A stretch of 64,000 nucleotides of DNA from NCBI GenBank assembly GCA_046349435.1, contig JAXMCI010000021.1, positions 1 to 64,000 of the forward strand, read 5' to 3'. Made by a program: the position numbers and the translations under genes. Below are positions 1 through 7,822 of the stretch, one piece after another; position 1 is the stretch's first letter; each line of letters opens with the position of its first letter. Below the pieces are notes generated by a model, which saw only the letters and a program-made list of their open reading frames with translations, did no database searches and had not been told where the DNA came from. The DNA comes from JAXMCI01 sp046349435 (GTDB taxonomy: Bacteria; Pseudomonadota; Alphaproteobacteria; Dongiales; Dongiaceae).

Positions 1-120
1 GGCTGCCGCGCCATGCGGCCGGACAGCCTCGCCGGTCTCGGCGCGGCACTGCGCGAGGCCTTCGCTGCCGACGCGCCGACGCTGATCGAGGTCCGCCAGG
101 ACAGCCCGTTCCTGGCGTAG
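1..120 (+). CDS. C-terminus of a ThDP-dependent decarboxylase, benzoylformate decarboxylase-like (partial)
   Basis: Only the last 39 codons are inside the window, open at the left edge and ending in TAG. The tail follows the C-terminal pattern of the acetolactate synthase / benzoylformate decarboxylase family: Tyr/Gly-rich lead, a hydrophobic helix, then PTLIEV followed by SPF. By memory it lines up well with the end of Pseudomonas benzoylformate decarboxylase (PVLIEV then SP). The nearby mandelate racemase at 2251-3342 makes that assignment more attractive, but the fragment is too short to separate it from other acetolactate synthase-like enzymes. Confidence 0.6.
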   Translation, partial: GCRAMRPDSLAGLGAALREAFAADAPTLIEVRQDSPFLA

Positions 121-191
121 CGACAGCGCCGCACCGCCGGCGCCGCCGCGACGCGGTGGTTGCTCCCCCCGCGCGGGGGATCGCGCAGGGC

Positions 192-219
192 AAAAAAAGA
201 ACCCCGCCGCAGCGGGGTT
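192..219 (-). terminator. Intrinsic terminator-like hairpin reading leftward
   Basis: The arms AACCCCGC and GCGGGGTT are perfectly complementary around a CGCA loop (200-219). On the minus strand the hairpin is followed by C and then seven T (192-198), the form of a Rho-independent terminator. It faces transcripts moving leftward, yet no minus-strand gene lies immediately upstream of it on that strand, so it may protect against antisense read-through or terminate an unseen RNA. Confidence 0.55.
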
Positions 220-238
220 CAAGTTGCGTGTGGGTGGC

Positions 239-271
239 AAAGTCCGCATCGCAAGGGCGACGCCGGACTTT
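239..271. other. Imperfect inverted repeat
   Basis: Arms AAAGTCCG (239-246) and CGGACTTT (264-271) are perfect complements, and the inner bases pair partly as well (GCATCGC with GCGACGC), leaving a loop of about four bases. There is no T tract. It could be a second stem-loop ending the decarboxylase transcript or a regulator site. Confidence 0.4.
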
Positions 272-516
272 GGCGGTGTCCGCCGAGCCGCCGGCGAGGC
301 CGGCGGTGGCTGGGACAAGGCGGAGTATGCCCGAGGGGGGGCGCCCGGGCCTGTGGTAATGTTGTGATGCCGGCCACCGCCGCCCGCGAGCTAAGTACAT
401 GGATTTATTCACAATGTCGCCGAGGCGCCGATGCGTGGCAGGGGCGGCGCCCCGATCGATTGCCCGGCCGGCGGACGCGACCTAAGCTGCCCGCCGATCT
501 CATGGCAGGAGCGAGC

Positions 517-1608
517 ATGTCGGACGCGACGAGCGGCATCGCGATGAAGGGCGGCGGCTACTACTCGCTCGCCACCGCCGGGGCCAAGGACGTCATCGAC
601 GGAGCCGCGCCGCTGCTGCTCGATGCCCTCGACCGCATCCCGCTCGACGGCCCCTGCTTCACCATGGCCGACTTCGGCTGCGCCGATGGCGGCACCTCGC
701 TCGACGCGGTCGCCCGCACGCTCGAGGCGGTGCGCCGCCGCGCTCCGGACCTGCCGCTGGCGATGGTCTACACCGACCTGCCGCGCAACGACTTCAATGC
801 GCTGTTCGCCTACCTTCATGGCGGCGGCCCGGGGGCGCAGCGGCTGGCCGCCATTCCCGGGCTGCACGTCTTCGCCTCGGCCACATCGTTCTACCGGCCG
901 ATCCTGCCGCCGGGCTCGCTGTCGCTGGGCTTCTCGGCCACGGCGATGCACTGGCTGAGCACCAAGCCCTGCGACATCACCGGCCACGTCCAGGCGGTGG
1001 GCGCGACCGGGGCCGAGCGCGCGGCCTTCGCGCGGCAGGGCCGCGCCGACTGGCAGGCGATCCTGCTGCACCGCGCCGCCGAGCTGCGGCCGGGCGGGCG
1101 GCTGGTGCTGGTGAATTTCTGCCGCGACGAGGCCGGGCGCTATCTCGGCGCGACCGGCGGGGTCAACATGTTCGACACCTTCGCCCGGCTGTGGCGGGAG
1201 CTCTTGGACGCCGGCGCGGTCACGCCGGCCGAGCTCCAGGCGATGACCCTGCCGCAATACTACAAGGACGTCGCCGAGTTCGTCGCGCCGCTGCAGGATC
1301 CCGACGACCCCGTGCATCGCGCCGGCCTCCGGCTCGAGCATGTCGAGACCCGCGTCGTGCGCTGCCCCTACGCGGCCGCCTTCGCCGCCCATGGCGACGC
1401 CGAGCGCTTCGCCCGCAGCTACGTCCCGACGCTGCGCTCCTGGACCGAGAGCACCTTCTTCGGCGCGCTCTCGCCCGACCGTCCGGAAGCCGAGCGCCGC
1501 GCCCTGATCGACCGCTACTACGCGCGCTACGAGGCGCTGGTGCGCGAACGGCCGGAGGGGCACGCCATGGACTACGTGCACGCCTACCTGGTGATCGCCA
1601 AGAGCTAG
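517..1608 (+). CDS. SABATH-family SAM-dependent carboxyl methyltransferase
   Basis: A 363-residue protein that should transfer a methyl group from SAM to a carboxylate, making a methyl ester. The hallmarks of the plant-type SABATH family are visible: GGGYYSL at residues 12-18, the SAM-binding ADFGCADGGTSL at 51-62, DLPRNDFN at 87-94, the FYRPILPPGSL stretch near 125-135, and ATAMHWLS at 141-148. The ATG at 517 is chosen because GGAG lies seven bases upstream; an in-frame ATG at 502 is possible. It converges on the TetR gene with a four-base overlap. The acid substrate is unknown, though neighbouring mandelate-type genes make an aromatic or alpha-hydroxy acid a reasonable guess. Confidence 0.85.
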   Translation: MSDATSGIAMKGGGYYSLATAGAKDVIDGAAPLLLDALDRIPLDGPCFTMADFGCADGGTSLDAVARTLEAVRRRAPDLPLAMVYTDLPRNDFNALFAYLHGGGPGAQRLAAIPGLHVFASATSFYRPILPPGSLSLGFSATAMHWLSTKPCDITGHVQAVGATGAERAAFARQGRADWQAILLHRAAELRPGGRLVLVNFCRDEAGRYLGATGGVNMFDTFARLWRELLDAGAVTPAELQAMTLPQYYKDVAEFVAPLQDPDDPVHRAGLRLEHVETRVVRCPYAAAFAAHGDAERFARSYVPTLRSWTESTFFGALSPDRPEAERRALIDRYYARYEALVRERPEGHAMDYVHAYLVIAKS

Positions 1609-2171
1609 GCGCCGAGCAGCCGGCGCGCGGCCGCCGCCGCCGCGGCGGCGATCGTCGGATCGCGGTGGATCAGGATCAGCGCCGTCGTGCCCTCGAGCAG
1701 CAGCGCGATCTCGCGCGCCCGCGCCTCCGGCGCCGCCATCCCGCGGGCGCCGAGCTCGGCAGCCAGCCAGTCCTCGATGGCGCGCTTGTGGCGGCTCGCC
1801 GCGGCGCGCGCGGGATGCCCGGGCAGATCGGCCAGCTCCATCACCAGCCGGGTGAAGCCGGCGCCCGCCCAGCCCCGCCGGCGCGACCAGGCGGCGAGAT
1901 CGGCGAACAGGCTCTCGACCATCGCGGCTGGATCGCGCGGCAGCTTGTCGCCCCATTGCCGGATGCGGGCCAGCGCCAGCTCGTGCTGCAGCTCGAGCAC
2001 GGCGGCCAGCAGGGCGTCCTTGCTGTCGAAGTGGTAGTAGAGCGTGCGCTTCGTCACCCCGGCCCGCGCCGCCACCTGGTCGACGCCGACGCGGGCGAAG
2101 CCGTTGCGATAGAACAGGCCGTAGGCCGCGTCGAGGATGCGCCGCCGGGTCGGCGCTGCCGTGCCCCTCAT
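1605..2171 (-). CDS. TetR/AcrR-family transcriptional regulator
   Basis: A 188-residue repressor-type protein. The N-terminal helix-turn-helix spans about residues 10-55, with the usual ILDAAYGLFYRNGF helix, VDQVAARAGVTKRTLYYHF recognition segment and a following alanine-rich helix; the rest is a variable helical ligand-binding domain. It is divergent from the mandelate racemase gene with under 80 bases between the starts, the arrangement expected if it controls both itself and that enzyme. The ligand is unknown. Confidence 0.9.
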   Translation of the reverse strand: MRGTAAPTRRRILDAAYGLFYRNGFARVGVDQVAARAGVTKRTLYYHFDSKDALLAAVLELQHELALARIRQWGDKLPRDPAAMVESLFADLAAWSRRRGWAGAGFTRLVMELADLPGHPARAAASRHKRAIEDWLAAELGARGMAAPEARAREIALLLEGTTALILIHRDPTIAAAAAAAARRLLGA

Positions 2172-2172
2172 G

Positions 2173-2190
2173 TATACCGCCTAGTGAGTG
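2173..2190. promoter_or_regulatory. Possible TetR operator between regulator and mandelate racemase
   Basis: The half TATACCGC followed by CTAGT resembles one arm of the TATACCGAC/TAGTCGGTATA-type palindromes seen beside TetR genes, directly at the regulator start codon. The second arm is poorly matched (GAGTG), so this is a weak call based on position and one half-site. Confidence 0.3.
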
Positions 2191-2250
2191 TTCCTCAACC
2201 CTCCGCCGGATGATGCTGCCCGGGCGTTCGCCGCGGCAAGGGAGAGGACG

Positions 2251-3342
2251 ATGGCAGGATCCGGACTGACGATTCGCGATGTCGTGGCGCGGGCGGTCGA
2301 GGTGCCGCTGCGCCGCCCGCTGCGCACCGCCGTGGGTGCGATACCGATGGCCCCGCTGGTGCTGGTCGATCTCGCCACCGAGGAAGGCGTGCCCGGCCGC
2401 GCCTACCTCTTCGCCTATGCGCGGCCGGCGCTGGCGCCGCTCGCGCGGCTGATCGGCGAGATCGCGCCGGAGCTGCGCGGCCGCCCGGTGGCGCCGCTCG
2501 ACCGGCAGCGCGACCTCGACCGGCGCTTCCGGCTGCTCGGCCGGCAGGGCCTGGTCGGCATGGCGCTGGCCGGCCTCGACATGGCGCTGTGGGACGCGCT
2601 CGCCCGTGCCCGGGAGCAGCCGCTGGCACGGCTGCTCGGCGCCGAGCCGCGGCCCCTGCCCGCCTATGACAGCTTCGGCATGGTCGATCCCGTGGCCGAT
2701 GAAGGCGAGCTGCGGCGCTCCGTCGAGTCGGGCTTCGCCGGGATCAAGATCAAGATCGGCGGCGGCAGCCTGGCCCAGGATGTCGCCACGGTGCAGGCAG
2801 TGCGCGGCATCGTCGGGCCGGAGGTCGCCCTGATGGTCGACTACAACCAGTCGCTCGACCCCGTCGAGGCCGGCCGGCGCATTGCACGCCTGGCCGGGTT
2901 CGACCTGCACTGGGTCGAGGAGCCGGTCGCGGCCGAGGACCTGGCCGGCCATGCCCGGGTGCGCGCCGCCTCGGCCGTGCCGATCCAGACCGGCGAGAAC
3001 TGGTGGTTCCCGCGGGGCATGGCGGACGCGATCGCCGCCGGCGCCTGCGACCTCGCCATGCCCGACGTCATGAAGATCGGCGGCGTGACCGGCTGGATGC
3101 AGGCGGCGGCCCTGGCCGAGGCCGCGGCGCTGCCGGTCTCGAGCCACATCTTCGTCGAGGCGAGCGCCCACCTGCTGGCGGCGACCCCGACCGCGCACTG
3201 GCTGGAGCATCTCGACCTCGCCGGCCCGATCCTGCGCGACCCGCCGCAGCCGGTCGAGGGCCGGCTCACGGCCCGCGGCCCGGGCCTGGGGCTCGACTGG
3301 GACGAGGCCGCGATCGCGCGGCTGCAGGACGCGCGGCCGTAG
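2251..3342 (+). CDS. Mandelate racemase-like enzyme (enolase superfamily)
   Basis: A 363-residue enzyme expected to abstract the alpha proton of a carboxylate and interconvert mandelate-type enantiomers. The catalytic residues of Pseudomonas putida mandelate racemase are all present at a constant offset of two: K166 and K168 in IKIKIG, metal ligands D197, E223 and E249, the D272-H299 dyad (PDVMKIGG and SSHIF), and E319 in HWLEHLD. The segment from PDVMKIGGVTGW through SAHLLAATPTAHWLE is close to identical to the Pseudomonas enzyme as remembered. The ATG at 2251 has GGGAGAGG just upstream. Divergent from a TetR gene and close to a benzoylformate-decarboxylase-like tail, which supports a role in mandelate or related aryl hydroxy acid use. 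Confidence 0.88.
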   Translation: MAGSGLTIRDVVARAVEVPLRRPLRTAVGAIPMAPLVLVDLATEEGVPGRAYLFAYARPALAPLARLIGEIAPELRGRPVAPLDRQRDLDRRFRLLGRQGLVGMALAGLDMALWDALARAREQPLARLLGAEPRPLPAYDSFGMVDPVADEGELRRSVESGFAGIKIKIGGGSLAQDVATVQAVRGIVGPEVALMVDYNQSLDPVEAGRRIARLAGFDLHWVEEPVAAEDLAGHARVRAASAVPIQTGENWWFPRGMADAIAAGACDLAMPDVMKIGGVTGWMQAAALAEAAALPVSSHIFVEASAHLLAATPTAHWLEHLDLAGPILRDPPQPVEGRLTARGPGLGLDWDEAAIARLQDARP

Positions 3343-3430
3343 CCTTGCCGGCGGTCGACCCGCCCGCCGGGCTGGGCTATGAGAGGCGCGAGGCGGCGCC
3401 GCGGGGGCGCTCGGCGGACGGGATGGCGGA

Positions 3431-4396
3431 ATGCGGCAGGAGATCGGGGCGCAACAGCAGGACGGGCGCGCCGCGCGGGGCGGCGGGACGGCGCCGGCGC
3501 GGCGCGAAGACCTGCTCATCATCGTCCGCGGCGGCATCGAGAACCGGCTCTGCGTGCATCGCTGGGCGCCGGCGGCGGCGAGCCGCGGGACGCTCCTCTG
3601 CATCCATGGGCTGAGCACCACGGGGCTCGATTTCGAGGCCCTGGCGGAGGCGCTGGCAGCGCGCGGGCTTGAGGTCGTCGCCCCCGACATGCCGGGCCAC
3701 GGGCGCAGCCTCTGGACCGGGAGCGCGGCGGAGATGGGGCCGGACGGGGCGTGCGGGCGCGCGAACGTCGCCCACTGCCTCGCCGGGCTCATCCGGCACT
3801 ACGCGCCCGATCCCGGCGCCCGCTTTCTCCTCGGGACCTCCTGGGGCGCCGTGCGGCTGGCCCTCCTCCTCGCCAAGCGAGGGATGCCGGCCCGGCGCGT
3901 GGTCCTCAACGACCTCGCCCTGGAGGCGCATCCCTTCGCCGAAGAGACGCTGCTTCGCCTGAGCATCGAGTCCGAGCTCGTCTTCGAGACCCTGGAGGAG
4001 GGCATCGCCTGCCTCGACCGGCGGCAGCGCGAGCTGCTGCGCAACCGCGATTCCGAGCGCGTCGCCCCCGCGCTGCTCCGCCGCTACCTCGCCTCGCAGC
4101 TCATGGAGCGGGATGGCCGCCTCGTCATCGCCTCGCGTCCGTTCCGCGAGGGAATGAGAGTCGTCATGCCGGCAGGCTATCCCGACATGCTCGCCATCCT
4201 CTCGGCGATCGCGGCCGAGCGCATCCTGCTGCTCTACGGCAGCGAGAGCCCGTACCGCGACAGCGCGACCCAGCGGCGGATCCTGCAGGCATTGCCGGCC
4301 GTGCGCAGCGCCACGATACCCCAGGCCGGGCATGCGCCGCGCCTGCTGACCCCCGGGGAGTGGGACCTGCTCGCCGAGTTCCTGCTCGGCCCGTAG
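3431..4396 (+). CDS. Alpha/beta-fold hydrolase
   Basis: A 321-residue hydrolase. It has the oxyanion-hole HGLS motif near residue 59, DMPGHG at 86-91, the nucleophile elbow GTSWG with Ser137, and a C-terminal catalytic His301 in AGHAPR; the acid is probably in the LLLYGSESPYRD region. There is no signal peptide, so it should be cytoplasmic. It follows the racemase by about 90 bases on the same strand and could be co-transcribed. Esterase action on a methyl or other ester would fit the adjacent carboxyl methyltransferase, but the substrate cannot be read from the sequence. Confidence 0.8.
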   Translation: MRQEIGAQQQDGRAARGGGTAPARREDLLIIVRGGIENRLCVHRWAPAAASRGTLLCIHGLSTTGLDFEALAEALAARGLEVVAPDMPGHGRSLWTGSAAEMGPDGACGRANVAHCLAGLIRHYAPDPGARFLLGTSWGAVRLALLLAKRGMPARRVVLNDLALEAHPFAEETLLRLSIESELVFETLEEGIACLDRRQRELLRNRDSERVAPALLRRYLASQLMERDGRLVIASRPFREGMRVVMPAGYPDMLAILSAIAAERILLLYGSESPYRDSATQRRILQALPAVRSATIPQAGHAPRLLTPGEWDLLAEFLLGP

Positions 4397-5974
4397 TCAG
4401 GCGGCGAGCCGGCGGCGGCGCGCGATCGAGGAGTAGAAGGAGGCGTTCTGCCGGCCGGCGGTCGCCTCGCGCGCGAAGCAGATCAGGTGGTGCGCGACGA
4501 TCGCGACGTGCAGCAGGTCGGCAATGCGACCCTGGCGCAGCAGCGGCAGCGCGGTGTCCCAGAAGACCCGGCGATAGTCGCTGCCCACGCCGATCCGCAG
4601 CAGCACGTTGCGCAGCATGCGCAGGCCGCGGCTGATGTTGGCCCAGGAGGCGCGCTCCGGGCTGTTCGGCGGGGTGATGCGGTTGGGGAAGGTGTGCCGG
4701 ATGTTGTGGGCGAAGCGGCGATAGAGCGCCTCCGGCCGGTAGGCCTCCGCGATGCAGCGCCGCCACTGCGCCAGCACCTCCTCGTAGGGCAGCCGGAAGA
4801 CGACGTTCGACTCGCGGCCGGGCTCGTCGACCAGCCGGCCCTCGGCGGCGAGCCGGTCCCAGAGCGGCGTGCGCGGCAGCGCCTGCAGCAGGTTGATGGT
4901 CAGCATCGGGATGGCCGAGCGCTCGATGAACTCGAGCACCCGGTCGGCGGTGTCCGGCGTGTCGCTGTCGAGCCCGAGGATGATGCCGGACACCACCTCG
5001 ATCCCGTAGCGGTTCAGCACCGCCACCGCCTCGAGGATCGGCATGGTGGCGTTGTGCTTCTTGTCGATCGCCGCCAGCGCCTCGACCTCCGGCGTCTCGA
5101 TGCCGCAGAACACCGTGGTGAAGTAGGCCTCGCGCATCAGCGCCAGGATGTCGGGCCGCTGCGCCAGGTTGAGCGTCGCCTCGCAGGAGAGCTCGATGGG
5201 ATAGCCGCGGCGGCGCTGCCAGGCGATGAGGTGCGGCAGCAGCTCGCGGGTCGCCCGGCGGTTGGCGATGAAGTTGTCGTCGACGAAGTAGACGGACCCG
5301 GGATTGCCGCGCTCGAGCAGCGCATCGAGCTCGGCCACCACCTGCTCGGGCGACTTGAGGCGCGGCGTGCGGCCGTAGAGCGCGGGGATGTCGCAGAACT
5401 CGCAGCGATAGGGGCAGCCGCTGGAGAACTGCACGCTGCCGAGGAAATACCGGGTGGCGTCGATCAGCCGGTAGGCCGGCTGCGGGAACTCGCTCAGCGG
5501 GCGGCGCTCGACGGTCTCCAGAACCAGCTGGCTGGCGCGCGGCGCCGGATCCGCCGCGAGCGCCGTGATCAGCCGGTCGGTGGCGTCGCCGAGCTCGCCG
5601 ACATGAAGGTAGTCGAACTCGGGGTAGAGCCAGGGCGCGGCCGAGACCGAGGGCCCGCCCAGTGCGCTCGCCTTGCCGTGCCTGCGCGCGCGCCGCGCGA
5701 TCGCCTGGAGCTGCGGCCGCTGGATGTGCATGCCGCTGGCCAGCACCGCGTCCGCCCAATCGTAGTCGGCGTCGCTGGCCGCCGTGACGTTCTCGTCGCG
5801 GAAGCGCACCTCCCAGTGCGCCGGCAGCGCGGCGGCGACCACCAGCAGCCCCTGCGGCGGCATGAAGCCGCGCACCCGGCCCATGATCGGGTAGGCGTGC
5901 TCGAAAGTGCCGAAGGAGGGGCTGTAGGCGGGGAAGACGCAGAGGATGCGGCGAGACCGGCCGGCTGGCTCCAT
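4397..5974 (-). CDS. B12-binding radical SAM protein with DUF4070-type C-terminus
   Basis: A 525-residue protein: an N-terminal cobalamin-binding Rossmann domain (about 8-145), a radical SAM core with CPYRCEFC giving Cys187, Cys191 and Cys194, then a C-terminal region of the DUF4070 type. It belongs to the same broad group as the hopanoid methylases HpnP and HpnR but its N-terminal and linker motifs (FMPPQGLLVVAA, SGMHIQR, YLHVGELGD) match a separate group of unknown function. Cobalamin-dependent methylation of an unactivated carbon is the usual chemistry of the family. The stop codon abuts that of the convergent hydrolase; the ATG at 5974 puts the Rossmann domain at the N-terminus. Confidence 0.82.
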   Translation of the reverse strand: MEPAGRSRRILCVFPAYSPSFGTFEHAYPIMGRVRGFMPPQGLLVVAAALPAHWEVRFRDENVTAASDADYDWADAVLASGMHIQRPQLQAIARRARRHGKASALGGPSVSAAPWLYPEFDYLHVGELGDATDRLITALAADPAPRASQLVLETVERRPLSEFPQPAYRLIDATRYFLGSVQFSSGCPYRCEFCDIPALYGRTPRLKSPEQVVAELDALLERGNPGSVYFVDDNFIANRRATRELLPHLIAWQRRRGYPIELSCEATLNLAQRPDILALMREAYFTTVFCGIETPEVEALAAIDKKHNATMPILEAVAVLNRYGIEVVSGIILGLDSDTPDTADRVLEFIERSAIPMLTINLLQALPRTPLWDRLAAEGRLVDEPGRESNVVFRLPYEEVLAQWRRCIAEAYRPEALYRRFAHNIRHTFPNRITPPNSPERASWANISRGLRMLRNVLLRIGVGSDYRRVFWDTALPLLRQGRIADLLHVAIVAHHLICFAREATAGRQNASFYSSIARRRRLAA

Positions 5975-6069
5975 GGATGCGGCACCCCTGCTGCTGCCTG
6001 TCTGGCATGGCTGTAACATGGCCGGCGGGCCGGCGGTTCCCGCCGCGCGACGATCGGCGGCCAGCGCCG

Positions 6070-6790
6070 CCGGCCCAGGTCGTGGACCATAATGCCGCAA
6101 CCAAAGCCTTACGGAGGCGAGGGCGACGGCTGAGGAAGTCCTGGCGACGGCGGTGGCACCGGACGATAATGCGAGCCGCGCGCGCTCGACCGGTTGCGTT
6201 GGCGGTAGATGGCCGGCTCCACGGATCGCTGCTGCTTGCGAGTGCTGAGCGTCGGGATGTGCGCTGGACCCGTCTCACGAGCAGATCGACGATGTACTGG
6301 GCACAGCCTTCGCCGGCGGCTGCGGGTTCAGCCCGTCCAGCAGGTCAGGCACGGCCGACTGGTCGAGGCCTGGCCGGCCGTGAGGTGCACGTACGGGCAG
6401 CCGTTGGCGTCGGGACGACGTGGATCTTGGTCGTCAATCCTCCACGAGAACGGCCACCGGCGGATCCGACTTTTTTCCGCCCGCCGCGTGCGATGGGCTC
6501 GGAGATCGAGCGAGATGAAGCGAGTCCGGCGACTCACCAGCGCCTCGAAGATCCGCAGCACCGCCTGGCCCAGCGTTGTAGCGGTTGTAGATCGTCGTGT
6601 ACGGGCCACCGGTCCGGCAGGTCGCGCCAGGCGCCCTGCGCGAAGAATGTAGAAGATCCGTTGAGCACCCTGCGGTCGTCGACCCGCGGCACCCCACGGC
6701 TTGTTCGGAAGCAACGGGGCGACGACCACCCGCGTCGCCGCTTGAACGGCCATCGCCGAACTCCCCAGTGGACAATCACACCGTGCCCGG
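6070..6790 (-). pseudogene. Degenerate IS5-family transposase
   Basis: No frame is intact, but pieces of one IS5/IS427-type transposase can be read in order down the minus strand across frames: VAPLLPNK, RGVPRVDDRRVLNG, FYILR, AWRDLPDR, PYTTIYNRYN, LRIFEAL, then GRSRGGLTTKIH, DANGCP, LTAGQAS, HIPTLSTRKQQR, and finally LASVRLWLRHYG near 6090. At least five frameshifts and probably an internal deletion separate them. The remnant sits just past the end of the 6.8-14.8 kb operon. No clear terminal inverted repeats or target duplication were found. Confidence 0.8.
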
Positions 6791-6847
6791 AATCCCGGGT
6801 ACAGGACCAGCCCGGGCGCCCGGGCCGCCTCCCGACAGCGGTCGGGG

Positions 6848-7792
6848 CTATGCCGGCTTCGGCACCTGCGCCGCGAAGCTCTGCGCGATGTCGATCCTGC
6901 GCATGAAGGCCACGTCGTCGAACGTCCGGGCGTAGTCGATGAACCGCGCCAGCCCGTCGGAGCGCGCCGGGTTTCCCGTGATCCTCGGATGCAGCCCGAC
7001 CGACATCATGCGTCCCAGGTCGTCGCCGTCGTTGCGCAGGCGGTCGAGGCAGGCCTTGGCCTGCTCGAAGAACTGCTCCGGGCTGCCATAGCCGGTCCCC
7101 AGGATGTAGCGCGCATCGTTGGTGACGAGCGTGTACGGCACCACCAGATGGGTGCGGCCATGGACCTTGGTCCAGTAGGGCAGGTCGTCGCTGTAGCAAT
7201 CGGAATCGTAGAGGAAACCGCCCTCCTCGACGACGAGCTCGCGCGTGTTCGTGCTCATCTCCCGGCAGTACCAGCCGAGCGGCCGTGCGCCGGTCGTCTT
7301 CTCGATCGAGGCGATGGCGAGCCTGATCGCCTCGCGCTCCTCGTCCCGGCTCATCTCGTAGTGGTTGCTCCAGCGATAGCCGTGGCCCGCCACGTCGTCG
7401 CCGCGACGCGCCAGCTTCGCCGCGACCGCGGGGTTGCGCTCGAACGCCACGGCGCAGCCGAAGAACGTCACCGGGATGCCGGCCGCGTCGAAGACGCGGA
7501 ACATGCGCCAGATCCCGGCCCGCGACCCGTACTCGTACATCGACTCGACCGCGAGGTCCCTCTGGTCCTCGACGGCGAAGGGCAGCTCGTACATGCCGTC
7601 GTTCTGACGGTCGCCCATCGCGAACGTCTTCTCCGACCCTTCCTCGTAGTTGACGACGATGTTGATGGCCACCTTGGCGCCGTTCTGCCAGCGCACGCGC
7701 GGCGGGTGCTCGCCATAGCCGACCAGCTCGCGCGGCAAGCCCGGCACATCGTCGATATCGGTGTTGCGAAAGAACTGCGGGTTCATCTTCAT
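6848..7792 (-). CDS. PuuE-like polysaccharide deacetylase family hydrolase (allantoinase-like)
   Basis: A 314-residue metal-dependent C-N hydrolase of the carbohydrate esterase 4 fold, closest in pattern to the PuuE allantoinase: LVGYGEHPPRVRW and NYEEGSE at the N-terminus, ESMYEYGSRAG, GHGYRWSNHYEMSRDEE, REMSTNTRELVVEEGGF, SDDLPYWTKVHGR, VPYTLVTNDARY and SVGLHPRITGNPAR all follow it. It is the last gene of the nine-gene operon starting with livG, 30 bases after an SDR gene. The presence of an importer and a cysteine hydrolase suggests a small cyclic amide, ureide or imide substrate rather than a polysaccharide. Confidence 0.82.
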   Translation of the reverse strand: MKMNPQFFRNTDIDDVPGLPRELVGYGEHPPRVRWQNGAKVAINIVVNYEEGSEKTFAMGDRQNDGMYELPFAVEDQRDLAVESMYEYGSRAGIWRMFRVFDAAGIPVTFFGCAVAFERNPAVAAKLARRGDDVAGHGYRWSNHYEMSRDEEREAIRLAIASIEKTTGARPLGWYCREMSTNTRELVVEEGGFLYDSDCYSDDLPYWTKVHGRTHLVVPYTLVTNDARYILGTGYGSPEQFFEQAKACLDRLRNDGDDLGRMMSVGLHPRITGNPARSDGLARFIDYARTFDDVAFMRRIDIAQSFAAQVPKPA

Positions 7793-7822
7793 GCGATCTT
7801 TCCTCCAGGGAAGTCCGGCCTG

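Larger units (their letters stand above)
121..516. other. Intergenic region with two stem-loops, no gene seen
   Basis: Nearly 400 bases between the decarboxylase tail and the methyltransferase. It holds a perfect hairpin at 200-219 and a longer imperfect one at 239-271, then GC-rich sequence and a short AT-richer patch near 391-415. An open frame running through 160-516 in phase with the methyltransferase has proline/arginine-rich translation with no family resemblance and is not taken as coding. Confidence 0.6.

Noticed and set aside
409..3792. A very long minus-strand open frame (over 1100 codons) across the methyltransferase, TetR and racemase
   Set aside because: It is antisense or out of frame to four recognised genes, and translates to Arg/Pro/Ala-rich sequence typical of high-GC shadow frames.
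4397..5974. Assignment of the radical SAM protein as hopanoid methylase HpnP
   Set aside because: Only the cluster motif and C-terminal type agree; the N-terminal motifs fit a different group and no hopanoid genes are nearby.
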